A stretch of 64,000 nt of DNA from Adiantum capillus-veneris (GCA_014529385.2 CM043962.1:125348470-125412469); one strand, 5' to 3'. Positions 11,701-23,170 are shown, counted from the first letter of the stretch. The notes: generated by a model from the letters alone, not told the origin. Numbers and translations: made by a program.

Positions 11701-12640
11701 TTATTCATACCAATCATCTTGTTTTGTTAGAGTACTCAAGTAGCTTCCAATAGAAAGCCAATCACCTTCATAAAGATCTTTCAAGAACAATCCAAGTGAA
11801 TTAGTCATGCAGACATTGTTACCTTTGACATGAGAGATAGAATAGAGCTTTGTACCTACATCATCTCCCTCATCAATCATTTGTGACTCATCTTCATACC
11901 TTGCACTTGGTAGCATATCTGCCACTGTATTGTCTTTACCTGCAATGTGCTTAAAATCAGCGTTTAAGGACTTAATGTAGGCAATCCACCGCAACATAGC
12001 AATGTCTGGTGTTGAGCAACTTGTAATCATCCCAAGAAGTGGTAGACAATCTGTTTTTACAACCACACATGCACCAATCAGGTACTCTTTCCCACTTTTC
12101 AAGGCTGTAACCATACCCCATAACTCTCTCTTTACCTATGGATAGTTTCTTTGGCGAGCACTTAGGGGTGAAAGCATGTTAACCTGTCGCACTTTTTGTG
12201 CTAGTTAGCAGTTTCAAGTTGGCACATCTTCAAAAAGTTGGGTATCCGGTAAATTTTTTACAAATAATATCAAAATTTTTCGGAGGTTGTACATTTGGAT
12301 TCCTTGTTTCAAGTGCTTTCTATTGATATATCATATGTCATAGATCTTGGAGATGTAGCTCAAGTTATTGTACTAGTTAGCATATGTCAAAATTGTGCTA
12401 GTTAGCATTGTCCGGGACATGAAAAAGCATGACAGGTTAACATGCTTTCACCCTTAGTACCTTTGCTCCAACTCTTACCACATACCTGTGTCCTTCTTTG
12501 TCATCTTTCCCTATTGCCCATCCAATCCGTGTAGGACTGGTGTCTACTGTCACAATTACTGGCCTCTGACACTCATAGTCTACCTTTCTCAAAGTTGTTT
12601 CTGACTAGAGCAACTCCTTTAGCTTTTTCATGGATTCTAC
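11701..12640 (-). pseudogene. Element E RNase H region, split by a MITE
   Basis: The downstream part shows VVKTDCLPLLGM, MLRWIAYIKSL and HIAGKDNTVADML, the RNase H C-terminal half with its metal-binding Asp residues. The upstream part (12458-12640) shows VTVDTSPTRIGWAIG and YVVRVGAKVL, the first half. The 288-bp insertion at 12166-12453 lies between them. Removing the insert and one TTAG copy rejoins the frame. A TAG stop remains near 12136, and one more stop lies near 12607. Confidence 0.8.
12166..12453. mobile_element. 288-bp MITE with 23-bp perfect terminal inverted repeats
   Basis: Left end GGGTGAAAGCATGTTAACCT and right end AGGTTAACATGCTTTCACCC are exact reverse complements, and the match extends three bases further inward. 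TTAG flanks both sides (12162-12165 and 12454-12457). A 3-bp TTA duplication with GG-starting ends suggests a PIF/Harbinger-related MITE, although a 4-bp TTAG duplication fits equally well. It has no coding capacity and lies within the RNase H region of element E, so it is younger than that copy. Confidence 0.9.
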
Positions 12641-13425
12641 ATGTGCTTTTGTCCATTTAAACTTCTGATTCTTTCTAAGCAGCTGATAAAGAGGATTATC
12701 TACATATGCATAATGTGGAATCCAAATAACATAGAAGACAGCTCCGCTCCCAGAAACCTTCTAACCTCAGTGATGCTAGTGCGGATTTCTTTCATTATTT
12801 GGATGGCATCTACCTTTGTTGGACAAGGTTTCCTACCATATGGCCCGCACATGTGCCCCACAATGAGCACTTCATTGACACCAAACATAGACTTTTTCCC
12901 TGACAATGTAAGAATCACTTCCAGCCTAGACAAAATTTTATCACAATCATTTATGTGATCTACCACAAACCTGTGACATCCCTTGAGATCCAAAGATTCA
13001 TCTTTGTCACTTTCTTCACATCCTTTGATAGGCAAATCATCAATGAAAGGCATTGTGATTTGAGGAATAAAGTCACGTAAGACCTTATTCATCCCATTCA
13101 TCATATGTGAAACCGAGTTGGTTGCTCCCTGTGGCAAGGTACACATCCTTACCAAACCCAAAGGTGTCCTCATGGTTGTCAAGTCTCTGCTTTCGATTGC
13201 AAGCTGAAATTGATCATACCTTGATTAGAGATCCCCCATTGAGTAGATTGCCCTCCCTGCAAACGCCACTGCAAACTCATCCACAATTGGACCTGTACCT
13301 ACATTTCTAATTGTCACCTTGTTTACTGGTTGCATATCTTGGATGAAGCGTAGAGAACCATTTTTCTTTGGAACTGTGAACCACCTGTTTGAGTATGGAG
13401 CACAAGAAGGCTCCAAGATTCCCAT
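12641..13425 (-). pseudogene. Element E reverse transcriptase
   Basis: The minus strand gives, in order, WFTVPKKNGSLRFIQDMQPV (fingers), a TPLGLVRMCTLPQGATNSV block (palm, with the LPQG turn), the catalytic FIDDLPIKG and a GHMCGPYGRKPCPTKVDAI segment (thumb side). Stops lie near 13222 and 13425, and the frame decays after 12760. The FIDDLPIKG form and the LPQGATNS block set this lineage apart from the chromovirus and Tat copies in the window. It would copy element RNA into DNA but is inactivated here. Confidence 0.85.
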
Positions 13426-14130
13426 TTAGATTTTCTCATGCAGTAGCTCTACTAACTTTGGCAAATGAGCCTTTGGAACTGGAATAGGCCGCAGATTCCA
13501 AGGCACATGAGGTATTGTGAAAATTACCATAGGAGCTACAATAGAAGGATCAACACATCCTATCTCATGTGGCTCAAATGCAAAAGCCTTACCATGCTTT
13601 GAAATCATTTCTTTGAAGCACTTTGTCTCCTCTTGTGTTAGAGACTCCTCGCAACCAATCTGCAACTCTTGGAAAGACTCCTTTGTGAAGGTATGCCCAA
13701 TCTTTTTAGGATTCCTCAAACTTGGTTGTAAAGAAGCCTGCTCAATCTTTTCCCTATTGTTGGGTGGTAAGGGTGAAGCTATTGGTTTTACCTTCTTTGC
13801 TAGACTCTTGTATTTAGTTTCAACATGGACTTTTGGGCCAACTATTTGATTTTCTTTAAAGGCTTCTATTACTTGATACATTTCCATAGAGAAAACTTCC
13901 ACAACTTCATTTTCAAGATGCAAACTAGACCCCATTATAGCATCAAGATCACCCATAGTATCTACAAAAGAAACTTGTTCACACAAATCCAAAACATTTT
14001 CAGTAGGCTTTAGCAACCCACTCTTTTTCATGCCTATTTGTACATTATGCACATATTGCTTCTCACATCTCTTCAAATCTTCAAGTTTTGTAAAACATAC
14101 TGATCCATTCCTTGTTAACAAGGAGCTCAT
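13426..14130 (-). pseudogene. Element E spacer between protease and RT
   Basis: 234 codons are open on the minus strand and end at a TAG directly in frame with the RT. The C-terminal part (LTQEETKCFKEMISKHGKAF, then VAPMVIFTIPHVPW and LPKLVELLHEKI) is the usual lead-in to a gypsy RT. The N-terminal part is charged and unfamiliar. It is joined in frame to the following RT, so it is part of pol. Confidence 0.75.
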
Positions 14131-14198
14131 TGAGAAAGTTTCACCTATTTTTGGATCAGGCGAGACCCTTTTTCTTTTTCTACCACTGCAATCCCGCT

Positions 14199-14732
14199 TT
14201 ACAATGGTACTTGGCCAAAACCCATCATTTCTCTATGATCATGAAACTCTTTGCTTACCTTTGGTAGAGGATGTTCTCTGAGGTTGTCACGATTTCTTTC
14301 ATGGTTTACACAAACTGTGAGAAATTGGACAGCTTGTTTACCATATTTGCTGCGTATCCTAGCATATGCTAAACCATCGTCCATTACCTTTGTTTCCATT
14401 AGAACTCCCACAATGTAGGACTCTCCAAGGATGAGATGATCTGAAGATGTATCCTGTACAAAGAAGTTTTGGTCAATCTTTACATCACCTATTGTCACCT
14501 TCACACCTGGACATGCTACATACAATTCACCGGATGAATTGTTTGCCACTTTTACCATCCAGCCATGATATGTGTCCATTGGCCATTTGCACTTGTTGTA
14601 GAGACTCTTTGACATTATGTTTATTTCTGAACCATGGTGAATCAAGGCAACAAATAGCTCTCCAAGATCACCTACCTTGACCAAAGTTTTTGTAGTAGCT
14701 CCTAGGAATATCTTCAACTTCTTCATCATCAT
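14199..14732 (-). pseudogene. Element E aspartic protease with altered active site
   Basis: The minus strand shows FVALIHHGSEINIMSKSLY, matching the retropepsin active-site region, but the position expected to be the catalytic Asp (D-x-G) reads His (HHG). A QNFFVQDTSSDHLILGESYI segment (flap and hydrophobic-hydrophobic-Gly motif) follows, then the conserved-looking RSKYGKQAVQFLTVCVNHER tail. Retropepsins process gag-pol, and loss of the Asp would abolish that. It overlaps the end of the gag frame by about 65 bases through a frameshift. Confidence 0.8.
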
Positions 14733-15640
14733 TTGAGAAATGCACTTGCTTCACTCTCCCACTAGATTGGTAGCATCCTACCATAGTTCCATCATCCTCC
14801 TCCTTATTTTGCAGCTGTATCCCTTGTGTCTTTGAGGTTTCCCCTTCAACCTGTGGACGAGAAACTTCAACAAGAGTTTGCCTCTTCCTCTTGATGATGT
14901 TAATGATCTCCTCATGGAATTCACGCTTTGCAATGCCAAGAACTTCTCCTAGAGTAAACTCAATCTTGCTATTTAAGATCCTTTCCTCCAAGAATTTCTT
15001 TAAATCTGTAGCAACCTCAATATCAGATTGTAGTTTATAAGTTGGGCCTTTTGTCTTACCTTTTGTTGGCTCTTTCTTCTTTCCTATTGTAGACTCCTCC
15101 ATGAGTACTTCAGGTGGAGATGCTCCTTGTGTAGAGGGTGTTTGAGAAGGCATTGAGTCGCTTCTTCCCCCACTTCTAGAAGCTCTTTTTGATGGTCCTT
15201 CATCAACATTCTCACGCATGCGCTTCTCTTCTACAATCGCCTCATTTTGTGGGCATTTTGTAATGTAGGCATGCACTGACAATGAGTCCACTGGATCATT
15301 CCATCCTGTTTCTAGACGTATGCAATCACCTGCTTCATGTAGAATCTCTTTTGTAATATTTTCCTTTTTAGCTAATTGCATGGACATTTGGCCAAATTTG
15401 ACCATGATGGTCACTCGCCTCTTCATCAGTAAAATGCGCAATTTTTACTCCATAATTAGTTGCCTCAACTGAAGAGGTTACATGGTTAGTTGCCATATCT
15501 TCAACTAAGGTTTGCATTCCCCCCTTCTCAAAGTTAGTTCTCAAGGGTAGACCTATCTCTCTTAAGTGGATTTTACCATCCTTAAAAAAGACAACGTCTT
15601 TTGACAAAGCATCACGAAAATCATCACAATCCCTTCTCTT
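14668..15640 (-). pseudogene. Element E gag C-terminal part, 5'-truncated
   Basis: Two overlapping minus-strand frames give RRDCDDFRDAL (the last part of a zinc-knuckle-like unit), KDGKIHLREIGLPLRTNFEKGGM and then a low-complexity region with KKKEPTKGKTKGPTYKLQSD, before passing to the protease. The frame ends abruptly at about 15640, where plus-strand chromovirus sequence begins, so the gag N-terminus and 5' LTR of element E are missing. A frameshift lies near 15400. Confidence 0.7.
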
Positions 15641-17079
15641 GATGATATACATGCTGAAGTTGAAAATGATTCTTTTTATATGCCTATTTTGAAATTCTTG
15701 CATGAAAATATTGGTGAGATATATGAGAATAGATATCACTTGTATAAGGGAAATTTGTATTATTATTACTGCTTGTGTATTCCTGCAAATTCTGATTTTA
15801 AGAGTCAAATTCTGTATGAGTGTCATAATTCACCTTTTTCTGGTCATCCTGGATTGAATAAGACGTATAAAAAGATTAAAAGTTCATTCTTTTGGCCGCG
15901 TATGAAATTGGATGTTAAGAATTATGTGCGTGAGTGCTTTCAATGCACACAAGTTAAGATTGAACATAAGAGGATGCCTCGTGATCTTCAACCCTTAGAC
16001 ATTCCTTTACAGAAGTAGGAGTCTATATCCATGGACTTTATCATTAGACTTCCTACTACTCGTGGAGGGTATGATTCAATCTTTGTGGTGGTAGATAGAC
16101 TCACAAAACAAGCTTACTTTTTTCCTCTAAAAATAGTTGATGCTGCATTGACCATTGCCAACTTGTTTGTGAAAGAGATATTTCGTTTGCATGGCATGGC
16201 CAAGAGTATAGTGTCTGACAGAGATTCTAAGTTCACTTCTCATTTCTAGAGAGCGACTTTTGACTCTATAGGTACCTAGTTACTCATGTCTACTGCTTTT
16301 CATCCTCAAACTGATGGGAAAACGGAGAGAGTGAATCGTATTTTAGAATATATGTTACGAATGTATGTCAATGAAAACCAATCTAATTGGAATGAATATC
16401 TGCCTTGGTTGAATTTGCATATAATAGTTCATATCATACATCTATTAGGATGACTCCATTGAGACAATGTATGGCTACAACGGTCCCACACCTATTAATT
16501 TCAGAACTGTTACGTGAGATTCTTGAGAAAATGGATAGCGAGTTGGCCAAAATCAGGGGGAATATTAGAGAAGCTCAAAAGAGACATAAATTGTATTATG
16601 ACAAGAAACATCGTGTTGTGGAGTATGGAACTGGTGATATGGTTTTCTTAAAGGTTATTCCTGAGAAGTCTCATTTGATTCTTGGAAAGGATAGAATATT
16701 GTCTCCACGATTTGTTGGGCCATTTAAAATTTTAAAGCGCATTGGTTCATTAGCTTACAAATTGGAATTGCCTTCTCATGTTAAAGTGCATCCTGTATTC
16801 CATGTGAGTTTATTGAAAAAGTATGTTCCTAATGTGCATCATGTTTTACAGGACAACTCTAAGTTGAAAGATGACGGAACATTGACAGTAGAACCAAACT
16901 TAGTACTAGATAGGCATGTTAAACATCTGAGAAATAGAGACATTGTGGAAGTTTTGGTTAAGTGGCAGAACTATCCAGTAGAGGATGCATCATGGGTTGA
17001 TCTTAGTGTTTTGCAAAGAGAATTTCTCTCTCTTTCCAACTCTCAGGACAGAGTTAATTTTCATAAGGGGAGAATGTAA
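15641..17079 (+). pseudogene. Chromovirus A integrase with C-terminal chromodomain
   Basis: The frame opens at the junction with element E. In order it shows the HHCC module (ECHNSPFSGHPGLNKTY ... CFQCTQVK), core Asp (SMDFIIRLP), core Asp (IVSDRDSKF) and Glu in [12 protein letters not shown]. An FVGPFKILKRIGSLAYKLEL module follows, then VHPVFHVSLLKKY. The last 60 residues, VLDRHVKHLRNRDIVEVLVK followed by WQNYPVEDASW, are a chromodomain. Stops lie at 16016, 16247 and about 16277, and there is a frameshift near 16400. Chromodomains of this group direct integration toward marked chromatin (known for the family). RT and gag are absent. Confidence 0.9.
17064..17074 (+). other. Polypurine tract of chromovirus A
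   Basis: ATAAGGGGAGAA spans the last codons of the integrase frame, just before the TGTAATAGG LTR start. It is the standard plus-strand primer position. Confidence 0.75.
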
Positions 17080-18217
17080 TAGGACTAATTTTTGAAGTTC
17101 TTAAAGTCGAAAAGAATGTAGTAGGGCATATCTTTTATTTAGCACGATTTGAAAGATTGTTGAATAGTCTATTAAATAGAACTTATATGAATGAGTTTGA
17201 GATATTAAGAGAGAAATAATACACTAAAGACGTATTTGATAAAGATTAATGAATAACTGATAGTCTGTCTATGAATAGTAAAATTGATATTTTTATTAAT
17301 ATTAGTGTTTTGTATTTATGTGTTTTAGCTTAAAATGCATGGGTAGGCTTAAAATAAGTTGAAAAAGTAGTGGAGACCCATAAATAGAGGTTTTATGAGT
17401 CGCCACGTAAAAATTACGTTTTCAGCCAAAGAAAGATGTTTTTCGCAATTCTGTTCGCGATGCCTTGTAGACCAAGACTATTCCCGTCGTTTTGAGTACC
17501 TGGATTACTCTGTTCTGAGTTCGTTTGTAAAAGTTTTGATGAAAACAAACAAAAGGCAGCAGCAGTGTAGTATACACAGGGACAGACAGACATACAACAT
17601 CATACAGCTCTCCCTGCTATCAACCAAGAAGTGGATTTTTTTCTTCATAGTAGATTATTACAATTGAGATTATGAAGGTACATGATTATGGTTTTTTACT
17701 TTGATTATCCTGTTGAGTTGGTTGCACGAGTATGTTCTTTTGGCTATTTTGTAGGCCATGCAGAAATCAATGTGTGAAACAGGATCTATGCAAAGTGTCA
17801 TGATAAAAATCTAACCTTCACGGATCGCTTAGCAATCACGTTCTTATCTTTTTCTCACAGGTTTACTTGGCACGAAAATCGAGTTGACCGAACTCCTAAA
17901 AAGCGGGTTTTGAGAAGTCGCATGCTTTTCTAGGAAAAGAACGAAAGGTGGTCCGTTTGGGGATCATTCACAGATCTCCTCTTCTACGAGTGTGAGTGCG
18001 AGTGTGAGTCAGAGTGCGAGTGCGAGTGCGAGTGAGACGCTGCATGCAAGCGGACTGAAGCTCGGGGGTGGTTGGGAGGTTCGAGCTCCGTACAATGGAG
18101 TGCGCCCATATATTCCATTGCTCCTCTGTTGTATCAAAACTCTACAAAAATCCATCAATACAAAGATCTCTTTCTCTATCTTTTGGTGCCTATCTCTATT
18201 ATTCTGTTCCTGTGACA
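17075..18217 (+). mobile_element. 3' LTR of chromovirus A (about 1143 bp)
   Basis: The segment starts TGTAATAGG straight after a purine tract and ends CTGTGACA, so it has TGT...ACA ends. An ATAAATA TATA-like element lies near 17380. An AGTGCG-type short repeat is present near 17990-18035. Its last 659 bases recur at 23171-23832, which supports the 3' boundary. No second complete LTR is in the window. Confidence 0.7.
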
Positions 18218-18220
18218 AAA

Positions 18221-18590
18221 GTTGACTTGAAGATTGCAAAATCTAATGGAACTTGAAGCAGATAAATCAACAGGAGATAATTACCACCACCGTCATCAAC
18301 TAGAGATTGATTTAATATTCTGTTAAGTCCGGTGTCGTTAACGGCCCGGTTAATCCTGTAAAATGGAGCTTAAACTCCTAGTTAGCAGATGATCCAAGTG
18401 ACGGTGTTGTTAATAGCCCGCCTTGGCTACCGACTAAGTTGTACTTAAAGCTTGACTTGATTAATTGAAGGGTACGATGATTTCCAGATTCACTTGCATC
18501 TGTTGTTCTCATTCTCTCTCTTTCACACCTCCCACAGCCAGAGGCCTGGCGCCTGCCCGGCTCACGTAGCGAACACATATCCCCCGACAT
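18221..18590 (+). mobile_element. 5' LTR remnant of element R2
   Basis: This stretch lies between the end of LTR A and a primer-site-like sequence at 18594, so it should be the U5 side of the R2 LTR. It ends with a CCCCCGACATC run. Its first 46 bases recur at 23125-23170, at the end of the R2 3' LTR, which supports the LTR identity. Most of the 5' LTR is missing. A direct repeat of the type GGTGT(C/T)GTTAA occurs at 18330 and 18402. Confidence 0.55.
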
Positions 18591-18593
18591 CTT

Positions 18594-18611
18594 TGGTGAA
18601 CCCAACGCGAA
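18594..18611 (+). other. Primer-binding-site-like sequence of R2
   Basis: TGGTGAACCCAACGCGAA directly follows an LTR-like end (CCCCCGACATC). Sites beginning TGGTGA and complementary to a tRNA 3' end (often Arg) are known in plant gypsy elements. Which tRNA would pair here could not be checked. Confidence 0.5.
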
Positions 18612-18634
18612 ATGAGCCGGGTTGGGAGGTGAAG

Positions 18635-20575
18635 ATGGAGATGCCAGAACAATTAAAGCAGTTTATTGATGATTTTAGTGCCAATGGATTTGATACAAAT
18701 TTGGCAGTTATAGATTTGCCAAAAATGATGGAATTGGTTCAGGGGTATCTGCAGGAAGCAAAACCCATGCAGATAAAAAAGCAGATTGATGATGCTATAG
18801 AGTTAGCACTTGATGCAGTATGTGAGCAGTATTATGTTTTTCAAGGATATGATCCAGAAGGTTTTATTGCATGTTACGAAGCTGAGATGAAGAGCCGAAA
18901 TGTTCCAGAAGATCGGATGATTGCATCTTTTGAGAAGGTTGTAAACTCGGATTTTAAAAAGCAAGTTCAAGAACTGGCAAAAGAATATCCCACACGGTGG
19001 GAGTATTTGGCAGAGGAATTTATTTACGAAAGCCCAAGGATTCTAGATCGGGACATAAAGGAGATTACTGAAGGAAATAAGGTTGTCTTCAGTAAAGGTG
19101 AAGGGGATCAAATGCAGATCCTCAACTATGATGAATTTTGGGAGCATATTTCTGCATGAAGTAAAGCCAAATAGAATGCTAAGCTGGAAGTAGCAGATTC
19201 AGTTTCAGAGGAGCTTAATTTGAGCAACGAAGAAAAGTTAAACAATGAATTTAATGCTGGAACAGATTTATATGAATTTTTTTCAAAGATTGCTTGCATG
19301 GACTCTACCTCTAATAACGGTTCCAGTGAAGACATAGACTGTGCAGCAAGTGGTTCGCAAGTTGTTGACCTTGACATGGGTTATTGTAAAGGAGCTCATC
19401 AAGAAAATGAGCCTCTACAGGATATTTCTAAAACTATTTGCACTATAGCCGAGCAGGATAACATGTCTGCTACAGATGATTGCATAACTAAAGCTATTAT
19501 ATACACAGTAGCTGATGTAGTGACTAAGATTGTGGACCCAGTACGGGACGAGCCTGAGGATGTCAATGAACCTATGATTGCTACTAAAAATATGCTTGCA
19601 GATGATGCTATCACAGAAGAGGATGCTATAATCATCGACTTCTTTTCTAGATTTGAAGGAGATATTTATGGCAGTATAGAAGAGCTTTCTGATGCGTATA
19701 CCTCTTCAGAGGGGGTGCGAGATGAGCCTTTACAGCTCTATAATGTATTGCTAAGTAACATGGATGCAGATGAGGAAGCAGAGGATGATATCGAGGAGTA
19801 TGAAGATTGCTTGGATCATATTGATTGTGAACAGGTTATCGACAGGGATTTTACATCTATGCTTGTAGATGGACAGCATGAGGAGAAAACTCCTATAGTT
19901 TTGATGAATGTTGAGACTTCCAAGGGTGATTTTCCCGAGGATGTTATGGATGAAGATCTACAAGATAAAGCTATTTTTCATGATCAAGTTGAAATCCCAA
20001 CATGTAAAAATTCGTCTTATGATACAGGTCGAGAAACTCCCAAGGGTTTTCGTGATGACTATGAAGCTAGAGGGGGTGATGATGCTAAATCATCCTTGAT
20101 ACTGCATAAAATGCACAGGGTTTTTCATTTGCTTGGACAATGTGCCAGATGTGGCTGGATTTGGCTGCTATGCCTATTGATGCTTATGTCAGTGATGTCT
20201 TGGCTGCCAGTAAAAGGGAGTCAGATATCTTTAATGCTTTCTGGTAACGAGCTTAAGTTGCCAACAGTTTATGGGATGTGGGTGTTGCACTATGCTTCAG
20301 GTGAAGCTGTAGTATATTGCAGAGCCCATCAATGCTATGTGATCTCGATGGTGTTTGATCCAGGAGATTCTAAGGATATTCATAAGCAGATTCAATACGG
20401 ATGGATACTGATCAGTATGCATAGTAATTGTGTGCTATTTGAACCAAGGGTAGCATATCTGCACCAGAAATGCTCGATGTTGAATGATACTAGAAATGTA
20501 TGCTCATATGGATGTTATGATGCTCCAATGTGTGGGAAAATCCCTATTATCCCATTTGATCCTGGGGGTTACTAA
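18635..20575 (+). pseudogene. Unfamiliar R2 protein: helical N-terminus, acidic middle, membrane segment, Cys-rich tail
   Basis: From ATG 18635 one frame of 646 codons runs to 20575, broken only by TGA at 19157 and TAG at 19172. Residues 1-174 are charged and mostly helical (MEMPEQLKQFIDDF start). Residues about 195-480 are strongly acidic. Near residue 505 a membrane-like stretch, WIWLLCLLMLMSVMSWLPV, follows a CARC pair. The last 130 residues carry about eight Cys and an NDTR glycosylation-type site. The first part sits where gag belongs, the second part looks envelope-like in layout only. No RT, protease or integrase is present, so R2 would be non-autonomous. I recognise no family. A captured host gene is the alternative. 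Confidence 0.5.
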
Positions 20576-21159
20576 AGTGCAAGTTGCAAATGCAGAGGAT
20601 ACTAGATGCCTGATGTAGCAGGCTGCATGATGCAAGGTTTTGTTTTCTAGATTATGCTAAGTTAGAAGAGTGTTTGGTTATGAGTTCAATAAGATTACAT
20701 GGTTGGCTTCCAACTCACTTATTTGGACACTTGACGAAGTATCTTCACATCTTTTGAGTTGGTTATGCTAACAGAACTTGAGGTAAAGGACTTGATGGCC
20801 ATTCCGTGTGCAGATAGAGTAAGGCATACTTGAGCATGACAGGGTTGCTTAAGAGAGAGCTTAATGTTCAAGCCGTGTGCATCATTAACTGGAGCACTTG
20901 AGTCTGGCAGGGTTCACTAAACAAGTTATCCATGATTAAATGCTTTGAAGATACGGCAGATACAGTTCAGATATTTTTGATGGACAACTACCTAATGATT
21001 AAGCTAAAACATCAATGATAGGGTATAAGCCTTATTTCATTTTTCATATGTTTAACAGTTAAGTGAGTCTGATGATGGTGAGGAGCTTAAGGTACCTGTA
21101 GCAGATGCTGATTGAAGTGTTGTTGGCACAGACCGGAGGCTGTGCAGGTTCAGAGGGGG
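20576..21159 (+). other. R2 3' untranslated region and polypurine tract
   Basis: No coding frame is visible. The stretch contains two similar segments, GTGTGCAGATAGAGTAAGGC near 20806 and GTGTGCATCATTAACTGGAG near 20876. It ends with CAGAGGGGG at 21151-21159, immediately before the LTR start TGGATGTC. Confidence 0.5.
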
Positions 21160-23170
21160 TGGATGTCGTGCAGCTCCCCTTCCATGATAAAAAAAAGAGC
21201 AGAGAAATGCAAGCTAAGCTTTTTTGAAGCCTACTTGATTAATGGTCACTAATGAGGGCTTGTTAATAGGACAAGTTTAATTATTAATGTATGCCAGATG
21301 TAGCTTAAAAGGGCCAACAGATGCCTTAATGATGCCAAAAATGATTATGCTTGATGTGAGCACAGATAGAAGATTATGATCTAGAACTACAATGCTTGAT
21401 GTGCTCTACCGGTCTGTCTTTACAGCTCGTCGATTGGAGCTACGGTGAAGAAGTTATGGTAGTTTGAAGTTTGAGTCGATTGCAGATCTGTACCCGATTG
21501 GGCAACTGCAGCTGAGGTGACAGAATTGAAGTGAATGCGTCGGGTTGAAGTGCTCATATTCTGGAGCGCGTCGGTGTTTTCAGATCAGTGATCGGAGTCC
21601 CGTCCGCCAAGATATTGACCGAAAAAGATTCATGAGGGGTAGGTTTCATACCGGTCTAGTCCGCTCGATTGGAGTGCCATCTGGGAGTTTTTGGGGTTCA
21701 ATAGGCTGCTATAGAATATAGTGCAATTAAAAGATCAATAAGTTCTCGAGGAGCATTATGTTTGGAATGTCATCTCTTGGAATGCAATGATTACGGCATA
21801 AACCCAATAGAGGCAGGGCCAAGAAATTGGTTATTTTGAGCAGATGCGAAAGCAATCACTTATACTTGCATCTAAATGGCCGTGGCAATGTCCGCAACAC
21901 TGAAACGGGCAACAAAATCTCAGAATGATAATGTTAGGCGGTGGCTAGTGGCGCCTTTACGAAAGCAGGATATGTGTATCAAATGTGGTGCCCTTTACTA
22001 TGAAGTTGTGGCCGCCCAAGGCAAAGGGGCCGCCCTCCCTTAACATCGTAAGGTGAGGCCGCCCAATGCCCAAGGGCAACCAAATTTTAAGGCCGCCCAT
22101 GATGAGGTCCAAAGGCCATTGGACACCCAATTAAGCTGGCTGCCCAATTAAAGGCCATGGCCATGGACACCAATAGGGTGAATAGTGTGAAGCCGAATAA
22201 AAAACAAAGGGGAGCCATGGCGTGAGCAGCAGGAGACGACGAAGGAAGGAGAAGATGGGTTCATAGCACGCGTTGCAGGCTTCGGAGGAGCTCGCCATAG
22301 TAACGAGTTGTGCTCAGCATCTTAGGGCGCCGCCATTTGGCCCCATTCTCGCTAAAGTTCATGCTGGTCAGTTCCGAACCTGCCACGTCATAGCGGCCGT
22401 TCCTGTGACACGTCAGTAGTGGCGACGCTTTTGGGGCACGCTAATAATAGGGCCCTTTTGCATGCAAGTGTTGGCAAGTGAACGAGAGGAGAGGGAAGAG
22501 CATAAGGGTTTTGGAGGGGAGATCAACAAGAAAAAGGAATCAAATCTCTCTCTTCCTCTCTCATCCTCGGCAAGACAAAGAAAAGCTCTCTCTTCCTCTT
22601 CTCTCTCTATCGGCCATGGCGACAAAAAGGAAGCAAGGGCATGAAGCATTAAGGAGGAGCAAGGCTTGGCGAGGAGCTCGATAAGATAAGGTGAGAAAGA
22701 AAAGAAGGGGATCGGGGAGCTCGAAGGGGAGAAGAAGGAACCATAATGCACTCTTTCTCTCACTCTTGTCCTCGGCTAGTAGAGCAAGCAAGCGGAGCTT
22801 GAGAAGAGCTTGTCGAGGCAAGCAAGCAAAGCAAGGGAGTAATGTTGAATCAAGCAAGGGAAAGCCTGGTAGAAGCAACCAAGGGAGTAAGCTTAAAGCA
22901 AGCAAGTAGGTCGAGAAGAAGCTTTTCGAGGTCGAAGCAAGCAAGCTTGAGAAGGCGAGCTTGGTTAAAGCAAGCAAGTTGAGAAGCTCGAGAGGGCATG
23001 AAGCATTAAGGAGGAGCTTGGCAACATAAGGTGAGCAAGAAAAGAAGGGGATCCAGGGACTGGAAGGGAAGAATGAAGTCCGAAGGGCAAAATGCAAGAA
23101 GAGAGTTAGAGCTCGGCAAGGAAAGCTGACTTGAAGCTTGCAAAATCTAATGGAACTTGAATCAGATAAA
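21160..23170 (+). mobile_element. 3' LTR of element R2 (long, incomplete)
   Basis: It begins TGGATGTCGTGCAGC after the purine tract. A promoter-like zone with CTAATAATAGGGCCC lies at about 22440, followed by a GA/CT-rich leader with many AAGCAAGCAAG runs (22780-22990). The last 46 bases (23125-23170) match the start of the 5' LTR remnant at 18221. The LTR is cut at 23170 by the second A-type LTR copy. Short open frames on both strands of 22.4-23.2 kb are products of purine-strand bias. Confidence 0.5.
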
